Origin: Nitrospira sp.
Lineage (GTDB): Bacteria > Nitrospirota > Nitrospiria > Nitrospirales > Nitrospiraceae
Assembly (NCBI GenBank): GCA_024331095.1
Contig: JANDJE010000007.1
Span: 17,426 to 81,425, forward strand
Direction of reading: 5' to 3'
Length of the DNA: 64,000 nucleotides
Shown: piece by piece, positions 1 through 8,513 of the stretch
Layout: the number at the start of each line of letters is the position of its first letter
How positions within the stretch are numbered: the stretch's first letter is position 1
The notes under the pieces: generated by a model
Seen by the model: only the letters and a program-made list of their open reading frames with translations
What the model was told of the DNA's origin: nothing
Databases searched by the model: none
Program-made: the position numbers and the translations under genes

Positions 1-1
1 C

Positions 2-1531
2 CTCTTGGGACAGACCGAGTTTCGCGGCCGCGTCATGCTCTTCAACGGCATGAACAACGATCCGACCTCTCAGGCCATCTACCAACGCTGGCTGGCGAAA
101 CATGCGGGAACCGACCGGGTCAGCGGGTCGCCGAGCGCGGACATGCGCGCCGCCTTGGTGGAGCACTTCCGCGATGAGGCGGCCATCTTGATCGCGACTG
201 AGGCGGCTGCGGAGGGCATCAACCTCCAGTTCTGCAACCTGGTGGTGAATTATGACCTGCCGTGGAACCCACAGCGCATCGAGCAGCGGATCGGCCGCTG
301 CCACCGGTATGGCCAGAAGTTCGACGTCGTGGTGGTGAACTTCCTCAACAAGACCAACGCGGCCGACCGGCGCGTCTACGAGCTGCTGGACCAGAAGTTC
401 CGCCTGTTCAGCGGGGTCTTCGGCGCCAGCGACGAAGTGCTCGGCGCGATCGAGTCCGGCGTCGATTTCGAGAAGCGCATCGCCGCGATCTATCAGAAGT
501 GCCGCAGTCCGGAGCAGATCCAGTTCGAGTTCGACCAGCTCCAGCGCGAGCTGGAGTCGCAAATCGCAGAAGGCCAGCGCGACGCGCGCGAGAAGCTTCT
601 CGGCAACTTCGATCAGGAAGTGGTCGAGAAGGTACGCATCCAGAGCCAGGATGTGCTCGACCGCTTCAACGAGCGCCTCTGGCGACTCACCCGCTACCTC
701 CTACGCGACCACGCGCGCTTCGAGGACGCGGACTTCAGCTTCATGCTCCACCGCAATCCCTTCGCCAGCGAAGCCATCCATCCCGGTCCGTACCGCATGG
801 GGAGGCGCACCGAGGACGCCAATACGTACCGCATCGGGCACCCGCTGGCGCAACGGGTGCTGGCCCTTGGCCGTGGCCTGGAGACGCCACCGGCGGAGGT
901 CACCTTCCACTACCGCGACAGTGGCAAGAAGATCGCGATCCTCGAACGCCTCGTCGGCGCCGGCGGCTGGCTCGCCTGCACGCGTCTCACGGTGAGCGCG
1001 ATGGAGACCGAGGATCATCTCTTCTTTGCAGGCGCAACCGACGCCGGTGAACCGCTGGACGATGCTCAGTGCCGCCGCCTGTTCGACCTGCCGGCCACGG
1101 TGGAGCGGTCATGCGTCATACCCGAGACCGTCGCCGCAACGCTGGCCGAGGCCCATGCATCCCGCGAGCGTCAACTCCTCCAGGACCTCACCACCCGCAA
1201 TGGCTGCTGGTTCGATCTGGAAATGGATAAGCTCGACCGCTGGGCCGAGGATCGACGCGCCTCCCTCAAGGCGACGCTGAATGAGCCGGACGAGGCGCTC
1301 AAGGCGGCGAAGAAAGCCGCGCGCCTTGCCACGACGCTGCCGGAGAAGCTGGAGCGCCAGCGCGAAGCGCGGGGGATCGAGGGGAAGCGTGACGAAGCCT
1401 GGCGCGCCTTCGACCAGGCGAGCCGCGAGATCGACCGGCAAAAAGACGCGCTGCTGGATGAGATCAGCCGGAGGCTCGAACAGAAGCTGGAACAGGAACC
1501 GCTCTTTACGTTGCGATGGACGCTGTCGTGA
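2..1531 (+). CDS. SNF2-type helicase, C-terminal part (5' end outside window)
   Basis: The reading frame is open from the first bases of the window, so the N-terminal ATPase half lies upstream. The visible 509 residues begin in the second RecA-like domain: a FRGRVMLFNG strand, then IATEAAAEGINLQFC (motif V) and NPQRIEQRIGRCHRYGQ (motif VI) of SF2/SNF2 helicases. The rest is a long charged, partly coiled-coil region rich in Glu, Arg and Lys with no motif I can name. Helicases of this kind are often found beside type III restriction-modification genes, and here mod and res follow on the same strand. The role in the defence island (DNA translocation or remodelling) is inferred. Family call is confident; function in this context is not. 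Confidence 0.82.
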   Translation, partial: LLGQTEFRGRVMLFNGMNNDPTSQAIYQRWLAKHAGTDRVSGSPSADMRAALVEHFRDEAAILIATEAAAEGINLQFCNLVVNYDLPWNPQRIEQRIGRCHRYGQKFDVVVVNFLNKTNAADRRVYELLDQKFRLFSGVFGASDEVLGAIESGVDFEKRIAAIYQKCRSPEQIQFEFDQLQRELESQIAEGQRDAREKLLGNFDQEVVEKVRIQSQDVLDRFNERLWRLTRYLLRDHARFEDADFSFMLHRNPFASEAIHPGPYRMGRRTEDANTYRIGHPLAQRVLALGRGLETPPAEVTFHYRDSGKKIAILERLVGAGGWLACTRLTVSAMETEDHLFFAGATDAGEPLDDAQCRRLFDLPATVERSCVIPETVAATLAEAHASRERQLLQDLTTRNGCWFDLEMDKLDRWAEDRRASLKATLNEPDEALKAAKKAARLATTLPEKLERQREARGIEGKRDEAWRAFDQASREIDRQKDALLDEISRRLEQKLEQEPLFTLRWTLS

Positions 1532-1601
1532 CCGTGGCGGACTCGGAAGCCGGCGACGTCTGAGTACTTCAGGGTCGATTTGTCGATGGACGTGTCCCAT
1601 T

Positions 1602-1615
1602 GACCAAATCTGGTC
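1602..1615. promoter_or_regulatory. GACCA-AATC-TGGTC inverted repeat, operator-like
   Basis: A short perfect inverted repeat (5-bp arms, 4-bp spacer) in the 175-bp gap between the helicase and the ATPase gene. Symmetric GACCA/TGGTC boxes of this type resemble operators of Phd/YefM-type antitoxins, but no antitoxin gene is present here. The regulatory role is a guess from symmetry and position. Confidence 0.3.
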
Positions 1616-1627
1616 TGTGAGATGTCG

Positions 1628-1703
1628 ATTGGCCGATCCAAAAGGTTTCAATCAGCCGACCCATAACCTTGCAATTGGCCGACCCATAAGGTTACGATCA
1701 GCC
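1628..1703 (+). repeat. Imperfect direct repeat pair before the ATPase gene
   Basis: Two roughly 30-nt copies, 1628-1657 and 1674-1703, share the pattern ATTGGCCGAyCCAwAAGGTT followed by a variable pair and ATCAGCC. The second copy ends 3 nt before the ATG at 1707. The segment between them carries CCATAACC, which partly mirrors the CCATAAGG inside the second copy, so local stem-loops are possible. They may be operator half-sites or the remains of a longer repeat array; nothing shows which. Confidence 0.55.
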
Positions 1704-1706
1704 GGC

Positions 1707-2954
1707 ATGACGGCGTCGATCTTTTATCCCCGCTTTGCCGAATCCCGCCTCATTGAAGCGTTGACGGATACACCGGTCGTCTTAATCCATGGGCCGCGTC
1801 AGTGCGGCAAAACGACGCTCGCACGGCGGGTCGGCGAAACGAGAGGGTACAGTTACTTCAGTTTCGACGACGCGGTCACCTTAGCGGCGGCTCATGCCGA
1901 TCCGACCGGCTTTGTCGACGATCTGCCGGAACGAGCCATCCTGGACGAGATCCAGCATGCGCCGGCGCTCTTCGCCGCCATCAAGGCGGCCGTGGACCGC
2001 CGCCGTGTGCCGGGGCGCTTCATCCTCACCGGCTCGGCCAACGTGTTGCTCCTGCCCAAGCTTGCCGACTCCCTGGCCGGACGCATGGAGATCGTGCGGC
2101 TGCATCCTCTGGCGCAATGCGAGCTTGCCGGACGGGCGGGACGCTTGCTCGACCGAATCTTTGCGGGACACGTGACGGCGAAACCCCAAGATCGTCTGGG
2201 GACTGGCTTGGCCCAACGAGTGGTCGCCGGCGGCTACCCGGCCGCGCTGGCCCGAGCGACACCGCGCCGTCTGACGTCTTGGTATCGCGACTACATCGAG
2301 TCTCTCGTGCAGCGCGACGTGCGAGACCTCGCGCGGATCGGCGCGCTCGACGTCCTGCCGCGTCTCCTCGCTCTGGCGGCGAGTCAGACGGCGCGGCTGC
2401 TGAACTTCAGCGACTTGGCAAGCCCCTTCCAGATAAGCCGTCCGACCATCCGCGACTACGTCACGCTGCTTGAGCGGGTGTTCTTGCTGGAGTCGCTGCC
2501 GCCATGGCATAGCAACCGGCTGAGCCGGCTGATCAAAACGCCGAAGCTCCATCTCGGCGACACCGGCGTGGCCTGCGCGCTGTTGGGGCTCGACGCCGAG
2601 GCGCTCGCGCGAGACCGCACGACGTTCGGACAACTGTTGGAGACATTCGTCTATCAAGAACTGCGCCGACAGGCGAGCTGGCACGACGCATCGATCGCGT
2701 TTTATCACTTCCGCGATAAAGACGGCGCCGAAGTGGACATCGTGCTGGAGCGTGGCGCACGAGAGCTCGCAGGGATTGAAGTGAAAGCCGGGGCCACCGT
2801 GACCACTGCGGACTTCAGGGGGCTGCGCAAACTGAAGGAGGCGGCCGGGGCCAGGTTTACGGCGGGGGTGGTGCTCTACGACGGTACGGCCAGCGCCGGT
2901 TTCGGCGACGGGTTCTATGCCGTGCCGATTCGGCTGCTGTGGGAGATGGCATGA
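1707..2954 (+). CDS. AAA_14 / DUF4143 family ATPase
   Basis: Predicted 415-residue P-loop ATPase of the common AAA_14 plus DUF4143 type. Near the N-terminus is IHGPRQCGKTTLARR (Walker A), then FSFDD and a Walker B region RAILDEIQHAP, then FILTGSAN (sensor 1). The C-terminal half has the family signature LHLGDTGVACALLG and a PD-(D/E)XK-like core: GAEVDIVLERG followed by GIEVKAG. I chose the ATG at 1707 because the aligned family starts with a short lead into the Walker A; the frame stays open upstream only as read-through. The biochemical role of these ATPases is unclear. It lies between the helicase and mod, on the same strand, and may be either part of the defence island or a passenger in it. 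Confidence 0.85.
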   Translation: MTASIFYPRFAESRLIEALTDTPVVLIHGPRQCGKTTLARRVGETRGYSYFSFDDAVTLAAAHADPTGFVDDLPERAILDEIQHAPALFAAIKAAVDRRRVPGRFILTGSANVLLLPKLADSLAGRMEIVRLHPLAQCELAGRAGRLLDRIFAGHVTAKPQDRLGTGLAQRVVAGGYPAALARATPRRLTSWYRDYIESLVQRDVRDLARIGALDVLPRLLALAASQTARLLNFSDLASPFQISRPTIRDYVTLLERVFLLESLPPWHSNRLSRLIKTPKLHLGDTGVACALLGLDAEALARDRTTFGQLLETFVYQELRRQASWHDASIAFYHFRDKDGAEVDIVLERGARELAGIEVKAGATVTTADFRGLRKLKEAAGARFTAGVVLYDGTASAGFGDGFYAVPIRLLWEMA

Positions 2955-2991
2955 GCGTGGCGTGTCGATCGGGACTCATGGAAGGGCGACG

Positions 2992-5040
2992 ATGATGAAG
3001 GACGAACCAGACAAGCTCGATCTCCGTTCACATAATATCGCCGAAGACAAGCGGCAGGAACTGCTGCGGCTCTTCCCGGAAATCCGCACGGAAGGCGGCA
3101 AGCTCGACTTTGAGCGGTTGAAGCTCGCGCTAGGCGAAACGGTGGACGTGGGCAAAGAACGCTACGGCATGACCTGGCCGGGCAAGGCCGACTGTTTCAA
3201 GACCATCCAGATGCCGAGCCTCGCGACGCTGCGGCCCTGTCCGGAAGAGAGCGTCAACTTCGACACCACCGAGCACCTCATCATCGAGGGCGACAATCTG
3301 GAAGTACTCAAGCTCCTGCAGAAGTCCTACTTGGGCAAGATCAAGATGATCTACATCGATCCGCCCTACAACACCGGGAAGGACTTCATTTACCCAGACA
3401 ATTTCAGCGAATCCTTGCAGACCTATCTGGAATATACCGGACAGGTGGATGCCGAGGGGCGCAAGTTCGGCACGAACACCGAGGCCGACGGCCGATTCCA
3501 TTCGAAGTGGCTGAACATGATGTACCCGCGGCTCTATCTGGCGCGGAATCTGCTGCGGCAGGATGGGGTGATCTTCATCAGTATCGACGACAAAGAACTG
3601 CATAACCTGCGCCGACTTTGCGATGAAGTCTTTGGGGAAGAAAACTTTGTTGCCGTGCTAGTGTGGGATCGAAACCGAAAGAACGACGCCAAGTATTTTT
3701 CGGTTGGCCATGAATATATGGTTGTCTATTTCAAGAACGAGACCTTTCTTTTCGAACAGGAAGTCATATTCAGAGGCGAAAAAGAAGGCGTCGCTGAGGT
3801 CAAGCGGGAGTTCGAGAGGTTAAGAGCAGCTACGAACTCTGATTGGAATGCAGTTCGAGAGGGTTTACTGGAATTCTATTCCAAGATTCTGCCAGATGAC
3901 CCGCGTAGGCCGTTAACGCGATTTACAAAAGTTGATGAACAAGGGCCTTACAGAGACGATGGGAATATTAATTGGCCAGGCGGCGATGGACCTAGATATG
4001 AGGTGCTACATCCGAAATCAAAGAGACCTTGCAAGTTGCCAACAAGTGGCTGGCGCTATTCCACGCCAGAGAGATTCTGGGAAGAGGTAAAGAAGGGGCG
4101 GATTGTGTTTGGGCCAGACGAAACCACAGTTCCTCGTGTACGCACCAACTTATTTGAGAATAGCGATCAAGTAATGGTAAGCGTGCACTACAGTTACGCA
4201 CAAACGTCGGCTAATCAATTTAACGCTCTTTTTGATGGCAAGCGCATTTTCGACAATCCAAAGCCAACAGACGACTTGAAGCGCTTAGTCGCGTACGTCA
4301 CTAGTCCAGACGATATCATTCTTGATTTCTTTGCGGGCTCAGGCACAACTGGGCATGCCGTCCTTGATCTGAACAAACAAGACGGCGGCACCCGCAAGTT
4401 TATCCTCGTCCAGCTTCCCGAGCCGACGGAGCACAAGGACTACCCCACCATCGCCGACATCTGCAAGGAGCGTGTCCGCCGCGTGATCAAGAAGCTCAAC
4501 GACGCAGAGGCGCAGGCGTCGCCGCAGTTGGCCCTCACCCCTGCCCCTCTCCCAGGGGGAGAGGGGAGAAAGCAGGATCGGGGCTTCCGCGTCTTCAAGT
4601 TGGCCGAATCCAACTTCACGCCGTGGGAGGCCGAAGCGCCCAAAGATGCCGAGTCGCTGGCGAAGCAGCTTGACTTGCACGTGGATCACATCCGCGAGGG
4701 GCGAACCGAGCAGGACCTTCTCTATGAAATCCTGCTCAAGAGCGGGTTTCCGCTCACCACGCCGGTCCAGAAGCTGATGCTTCCCCCTCACCCTAGCCCT
4801 CTCCCGCAAGGGGAGAGGGAACGTCATGCTTCGGCGAAGACTGTGTACAGCGTGGCGGGTGGCGCGCTTCTCATCTGCCTCGAACGCGAACTGACGCTGG
4901 AATTGATCCGCGCCATGGCAGAGAAGAAACCTGAGCGGGTGGTGTGCCTGGACGCAGGCTTCGCTGGCAACGATCAACTCAAAGCCAACGCCGTGCAACT
5001 CTTCAAGACCAAAGGCGTGACGAGTTTTAAGACAGTGTGA
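2992..5040 (+). CDS. mod: Type III restriction-modification DNA methyltransferase (Mod)
   Basis: 682-residue beta-class amino-methyltransferase. Motif order is diagnostic: IDPPYNTGKDF (motif IV) near residue 122 comes before DFFAGSGTTGHAV (motif I, SAM binding) at 445-457, with the target-recognition region between them. It would methylate adenine at the recognition site and guide the Res nuclease encoded downstream. ATG 2992 is preceded by GAAGGG at good spacing; a second ATG follows directly. Two oddities. The segment from about 3640 to 4340 (recognition domain) is clearly less GC-rich than its flanks. Residues around 515-527 and 599-611 are encoded by two palindromic repeats of a kind normally found between genes, inserted in frame (see the repeat entries). 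Confidence 0.93.
   Translation: MMKDEPDKLDLRSHNIAEDKRQELLRLFPEIRTEGGKLDFERLKLALGETVDVGKERYGMTWPGKADCFKTIQMPSLATLRPCPEESVNFDTTEHLIIEGDNLEVLKLLQKSYLGKIKMIYIDPPYNTGKDFIYPDNFSESLQTYLEYTGQVDAEGRKFGTNTEADGRFHSKWLNMMYPRLYLARNLLRQDGVIFISIDDKELHNLRRLCDEVFGEENFVAVLVWDRNRKNDAKYFSVGHEYMVVYFKNETFLFEQEVIFRGEKEGVAEVKREFERLRAATNSDWNAVREGLLEFYSKILPDDPRRPLTRFTKVDEQGPYRDDGNINWPGGDGPRYEVLHPKSKRPCKLPTSGWRYSTPERFWEEVKKGRIVFGPDETTVPRVRTNLFENSDQVMVSVHYSYAQTSANQFNALFDGKRIFDNPKPTDDLKRLVAYVTSPDDIILDFFAGSGTTGHAVLDLNKQDGGTRKFILVQLPEPTEHKDYPTIADICKERVRRVIKKLNDAEAQASPQLALTPAPLPGGEGRKQDRGFRVFKLAESNFTPWEAEAPKDAESLAKQLDLHVDHIREGRTEQDLLYEILLKSGFPLTTPVQKLMLPPHPSPLPQGERERHASAKTVYSVAGGALLICLERELTLELIRAMAEKKPERVVCLDAGFAGNDQLKANAVQLFKTKGVTSFKTV
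4531..4572 (+). repeat. Palindromic repeat copy 1, translated inside mod
   Basis: The core CCCCTCTCCC (4544-4553) pairs perfectly with GGGAGAGGGG (4557-4566) across a 3-nt loop. It is preceded by the CCCTCACCCCTGC lead typical of dispersed GC-rich palindromes in many bacterial genomes. It is read in frame as TPAPLPGGEGRK and adds a low-complexity Pro/Gly insert to Mod without breaking it. Confidence 0.8.
4783..4822 (+). repeat. Palindromic repeat copy 2, translated inside mod
   Basis: Second copy of the same element, same orientation. CCCTCTCCC (4797-4805) pairs with GGGAGAGGG (4811-4819) around a GCAAG loop, with a CCCTCACCCTAG lead. It is read in frame as HPSPLPQGERER. The two copies are about 250 bp apart and differ in loop and lead, so they look like separate insertions rather than a recent duplication. 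Confidence 0.8.
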
Positions 5041-5078
5041 AGTGCTCAGTGTTCAGTTTGAAGTATTCAGTGTTCAGC
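5041..5078 (+). repeat. Left flank repeat of the four-helix-bundle cassette
   Basis: An AGTGTTCAG-rich stretch directly after the mod stop codon. It contains AGTTTGAAGT then CAGTGTTCAG, which reappears inverted at 5462-5492 beyond the small gene. With that copy it frames the gene as a cassette with inverted ends. Confidence 0.7.
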
Positions 5079-5090
5079 GAAAGATGGGGT

Positions 5091-5444
5091 ATGGCGTATC
5101 GGTCGTTTGAGGAACTGGAGGTGTGGAAGCGGGCGTGTCGGTTGGCCGTGCAAGTCTATGAGGCGCTGCGAGAGAGCCGCGACTTCGCCTTGCGTGACCA
5201 GATGCAGCGGGCGGCGATTTCAATTCCGTCGAACATCGCGGAAGGGGCCGAACGGGGCAGCAAGGACTTCGGCAGGTTCCTGCGCGTCGCACGGGGTTTG
5301 GCTGCCGAACTCCGCACGCAGTGCTACATCGCCGCAAAAGTCGGTTTGCTCACTCCTGACCAGATGGACCGCTTTGTGGCCGAACTCAAAGAACTGTCAA
5401 AAATGCTCACCGGCCTGGCGCGTTCCCTAAACACTGAACACTGA
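5091..5444 (+). CDS. Four-helix-bundle protein (23S rRNA intervening-sequence protein type)
   Basis: 117 residues. The family signature is clear: FEELEVWKRACRLAVQVYE at the start, DQMQRAAISIPSNIAEGAER in the middle, then two more helices ending LSKMLTGLARSL. Members form small four-helix bundles and are encoded in 23S rRNA intervening sequences, beside diversity-generating elements, or as isolated genes; no molecular role is established for this type. ATG 5091 gives the canonical N-terminus. The last residues (NTEH) and the stop codon are formed by the right flank repeat, so repeat and gene appear to travel together. It sits between mod and res, which normally adjoin. Confidence 0.88.
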   Translation: MAYRSFEELEVWKRACRLAVQVYEALRESRDFALRDQMQRAAISIPSNIAEGAERGSKDFGRFLRVARGLAAELRTQCYIAAKVGLLTPDQMDRFVAELKELSKMLTGLARSLNTEH

Positions 5445-5492
5445 GAACTGTAAACTGTAAACTGAACACTGAACACTGCACACTTCAAACTC
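5432..5492 (+). repeat. Right flank repeat of the four-helix-bundle cassette
   Basis: A run of ACACTGAACACTGA and ACTGTAAACTGTAAACTG units ending CACTTCAAACT. Its reverse complement matches the left repeat: AGTTTGAAGT, a 2-3 nt variable spot, then CAGTGTTCAG. It overlaps the end of the small gene and ends 3 nt before the res start codon, so it may supply or disturb the res leader. Confidence 0.7.
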
Positions 5493-5495
5493 ACA

Positions 5496-8474
5496 ATGAA
5501 ACTCCAGTTTGACGCGAACCAACAATTCCAGCTCGACGCGATGGCCGCCGTCACCGACCTCTTCGACGGCCAACCGCAGGGTGCGCCGGAGTATGCCGTG
5601 ATCGATCTCGGCACGATGGAAGGTCTCTATGCCGGTCAGGACCGCACGGAGTTGGGCGTGGGCAATCGCCTGCTCCTCGCGGAGGACACGCTACGCCGGA
5701 ACCTGCGTGCGATCCAGGCGCGCAACGACATCGAAGTGGCCGATCCCTCGGCAGCGCCGGAAGCGTGGGAATTGTTCGACGGTCCGGCCAATCAGGTGCG
5801 GCGCTGTCCGCACTTCTCGGTCGAGATGGAGACGGGTACGGGGAAGACTTACGTCTACCTGCGCACCATCTTCGAGTTGTCGCGCCGCTATGGCTTCCAA
5901 AAGTTCATCATCGTGGTGCCGAGCGTGGCCATCCGCGAGGGCGTGCTCAAAAATATCGAGATGACCGCCGAGCACTTCCGTGCGCTCTACAACAATCTGC
6001 CCTTTGAGCACTTCGTCTATGACGCGAAGAAGGTGAACCGGTTGCGGCAGTTCGCGACCAGCAACACCCTGCAGATGCTCGTCATCAACATCGACGCCTT
6101 CCGCAAGAACTTCACCGGCACGGATGCCGAGCAGAAGAGCAACGTGATCTATAAGGAGAGCGACAAACTCTCCGGCCGGCAGCCGATCGAGTTCGTGCAG
6201 GCGGCGCGGCCCATTGTGATCATCGACGAGCCGCAGAGCGTGGATGCGACCGACAAGGCGCAGGAGGCGATCAAAGCGCTCAACCCCCTTTGCACGCTGC
6301 GCTACTCCGCCACGCACCGCAATCCCTACAACCTGGTCTACCGCCTCGACCCGGTGCGGGCGTTCGAGTTGAAGCTGGTCAAGCAGATCGTGGTCGCGAG
6401 CGCGGCGGCAGAAGGCGCGGCGAATGAGGCCTTCGTGCGGGTCGAGCAGATCGATTACAAGAAGGGGATCAAGGCGAAGCTCCGCATCCACGTCCAGGGT
6501 TCGGACGGGCCGAAGGAGAAATCGGTCACCGTGAGGCAGGGCGCCGATCTTTTCACTCTTTCCAATGAACGAGCCGTCTACCAGGACGGCTTTGAAGTCG
6601 CTGAGATCACCGCTGAACCGGGCAATGAGTATCTGCGCTTTTCGAACGGCCGCACGTTGCGGCTAGGCGAGCAGATCGGCGGCCTGCGCGAAGACGTCCG
6701 GCGGGCGCAAATCAAACACACGGTCAAGAAGCATCTGGAGAAGGAGCTTCAGGTCCGCACGCGGGGCATCAAGGTCCTGTCACTCTTTTTCGTCGATCGC
6801 GTCGCCAATTACCGCGACTACGACGGCGATGGGAAGCCGGTAAAGGGCAAGTTCGCCCAAGCGTTCGAGGCGGCGTTGTCGGAGCTGGCGAAGGATGAAC
6901 GCTACCGACAACTGGAATGGCTGAAGGAACCGATCGATCGCCTCCACAACGGGTACTTTGCTCAGGACAAGAAGGGATCGCTCAAGGATACGCGCGGTGA
7001 CACCCAAGCCGACGACGAGGTGTACAACCTCATCATGAAAGACAAAGAGCGGTTGCTTTCTCCGGACGAGCCGCTGCGGTTCATTTTCAGCCACTCGGCG
7101 CTGCGCGAGGGCTGGGACAACCCCAACGTCTTCCAAATCTGCACGCTCAATGAGACGCGGAGCGTGGTGAAGAAGCGGCAAGAGATCGGCCGCGGCCTGC
7201 GCTTGCCGGTGGATCAGCACGGCGTGCGCGTGTTCGACGAGTCGGTCAACACGCTCTACGTGATGGCCAACGAAAGTTACGAGGACTTCGCCCGTGCGCT
7301 CCAGACCGAATACGAGGAAGACTGCGGCGTCACGTTCGGTAAAGTTCCGTTCACGGCGCTGATCAAGTTGACTCGTGTCGTGGATGGTATGGAGCAACCG
7401 ATCGGCCGAGAGGCGGCGGAGGCGATCCGCGCATCGTTGGTCACACAGAAGATGCTCGATGCCGACGGACGCCTTCAGGCTGCGTTTGACCCCAAGCGGA
7501 AGGACTTCAAGCTGGAGCTGTCCGAGGCGCACCGTGACCTGGCGCCGGCCGTCATCGATCTCTTGTCCGCGTATCAGATCGAGCGGCACATCCGTCGGGA
7601 CCGGGACGACGGGCCGAACCGACTCAAGAAGGACGTCACGCTCAGCCAGGAGTTCCAGGCGCTCTGGGATCGGATCAAGCCCAAGACCACCTATCGAGTC
7701 GAATTCGAGACGGACGAACTGGTACGGCGCGCGGTGGCGGCTATCAAACGCATGGAGAAGATCGATGCGCCGACGATCCATGTCGCCGCAGGGCAAGTCC
7801 AGGTGGCCAAGGGTGGGGTGATCACGACGGCCGTGAGCGTCGCCGAGGAACAGCCTGTCTACGGCGTGCGTACGTTACCCGATATTCTTGCCTACCTGCA
7901 GAATGAGACGGAACTGACCCGCTCCACGCTTGTCCGTATCCTCAAGGAGTCCGGCCGCCTCGCGGACGTCTTCCAGAATCCGCAGCGGTTCCTCGACCAG
8001 GTGGCGGCGATCCTCAAGCATGAGCTGCACCGCCTGCTCGTGGACGGCGTCAAGTATGAACGGCTGCCCGGCACCGGCCCGGAGGCCGAGTGGGAGATGG
8101 TGCTCTTCAAGAACGAAGAACTCATCAACTACCTGACCGCCCTCCAGGTGAAGAAGTCAGTCTACGAGTACGTGGTGTACGACTCTGAGGTCGAGCGAGC
8201 GTTCGCTCTGAAACTCGACCGGCGCGAGGATATCAGGTTGTTCGTGAAGCTGCCCGCCTGGTTCACAGTCGAGACCCCCGTGGGTGAATACAACCCGGAC
8301 TGGGCCATCGTGAAGCACGGGGATGAGACGGTCTATCTGGTCAAGGAAACTAAAGGGACGAGGAATTTTTTGAAGCTCCGCACGATCGAGGCCGATAAAG
8401 TCCGCTGTGGTCAAAAGCACTTCGAGACGCTGGGTGTCCCGTTCGCCGTGGCCGTGACGGCTGACGAGGTGTAA
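5496..8474 (+). CDS. res: Type III restriction enzyme, Res subunit
   Basis: 992-residue ATP-dependent endonuclease subunit. SF2 helicase motifs are intact: EMETGTGKTYVY (Walker A, about 111-118), IIDEPQ (motif II, Asp244), RYSATH (motif III, Ser271), and RQEIGRGLRLPV (motif VI) near residue 565. The C-terminal nuclease shows a PD-(D/E)XK pattern: YNPDW with Asp935, then LVKETKG with Glu951 and Lys953. With Mod it would cut DNA carrying unmethylated inverted sites after ATP-driven sliding. Size and motifs match complete family members, so the enzyme looks functional. The start is ATG 5496, directly after the repeat array, and no clear ribosome site is visible because the upstream bases are repeat sequence. 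Confidence 0.93.
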   Translation: MKLQFDANQQFQLDAMAAVTDLFDGQPQGAPEYAVIDLGTMEGLYAGQDRTELGVGNRLLLAEDTLRRNLRAIQARNDIEVADPSAAPEAWELFDGPANQVRRCPHFSVEMETGTGKTYVYLRTIFELSRRYGFQKFIIVVPSVAIREGVLKNIEMTAEHFRALYNNLPFEHFVYDAKKVNRLRQFATSNTLQMLVINIDAFRKNFTGTDAEQKSNVIYKESDKLSGRQPIEFVQAARPIVIIDEPQSVDATDKAQEAIKALNPLCTLRYSATHRNPYNLVYRLDPVRAFELKLVKQIVVASAAAEGAANEAFVRVEQIDYKKGIKAKLRIHVQGSDGPKEKSVTVRQGADLFTLSNERAVYQDGFEVAEITAEPGNEYLRFSNGRTLRLGEQIGGLREDVRRAQIKHTVKKHLEKELQVRTRGIKVLSLFFVDRVANYRDYDGDGKPVKGKFAQAFEAALSELAKDERYRQLEWLKEPIDRLHNGYFAQDKKGSLKDTRGDTQADDEVYNLIMKDKERLLSPDEPLRFIFSHSALREGWDNPNVFQICTLNETRSVVKKRQEIGRGLRLPVDQHGVRVFDESVNTLYVMANESYEDFARALQTEYEEDCGVTFGKVPFTALIKLTRVVDGMEQPIGREAAEAIRASLVTQKMLDADGRLQAAFDPKRKDFKLELSEAHRDLAPAVIDLLSAYQIERHIRRDRDDGPNRLKKDVTLSQEFQALWDRIKPKTTYRVEFETDELVRRAVAAIKRMEKIDAPTIHVAAGQVQVAKGGVITTAVSVAEEQPVYGVRTLPDILAYLQNETELTRSTLVRILKESGRLADVFQNPQRFLDQVAAILKHELHRLLVDGVKYERLPGTGPEAEWEMVLFKNEELINYLTALQVKKSVYEYVVYDSEVERAFALKLDRREDIRLFVKLPAWFTVETPVGEYNPDWAIVKHGDETVYLVKETKGTRNFLKLRTIEADKVRCGQKHFETLGVPFAVAVTADEV

Positions 8475-8513
8475 ACGAGGTCTGGTTGACAACCGAGCGG
8501 CGCCGGTTGCCGA

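Noticed and set aside
1281..1706. N-terminal extension of the ATPase frame back into the helicase gene
   Set aside because: Arg/Ser-rich out-of-frame read-through; the ATPase family starts near 1707.
8484..8509. CAACCG...CGGTTG hairpin between res and the exported protein
   Set aside because: No T-run on either side; too short to call a terminator.
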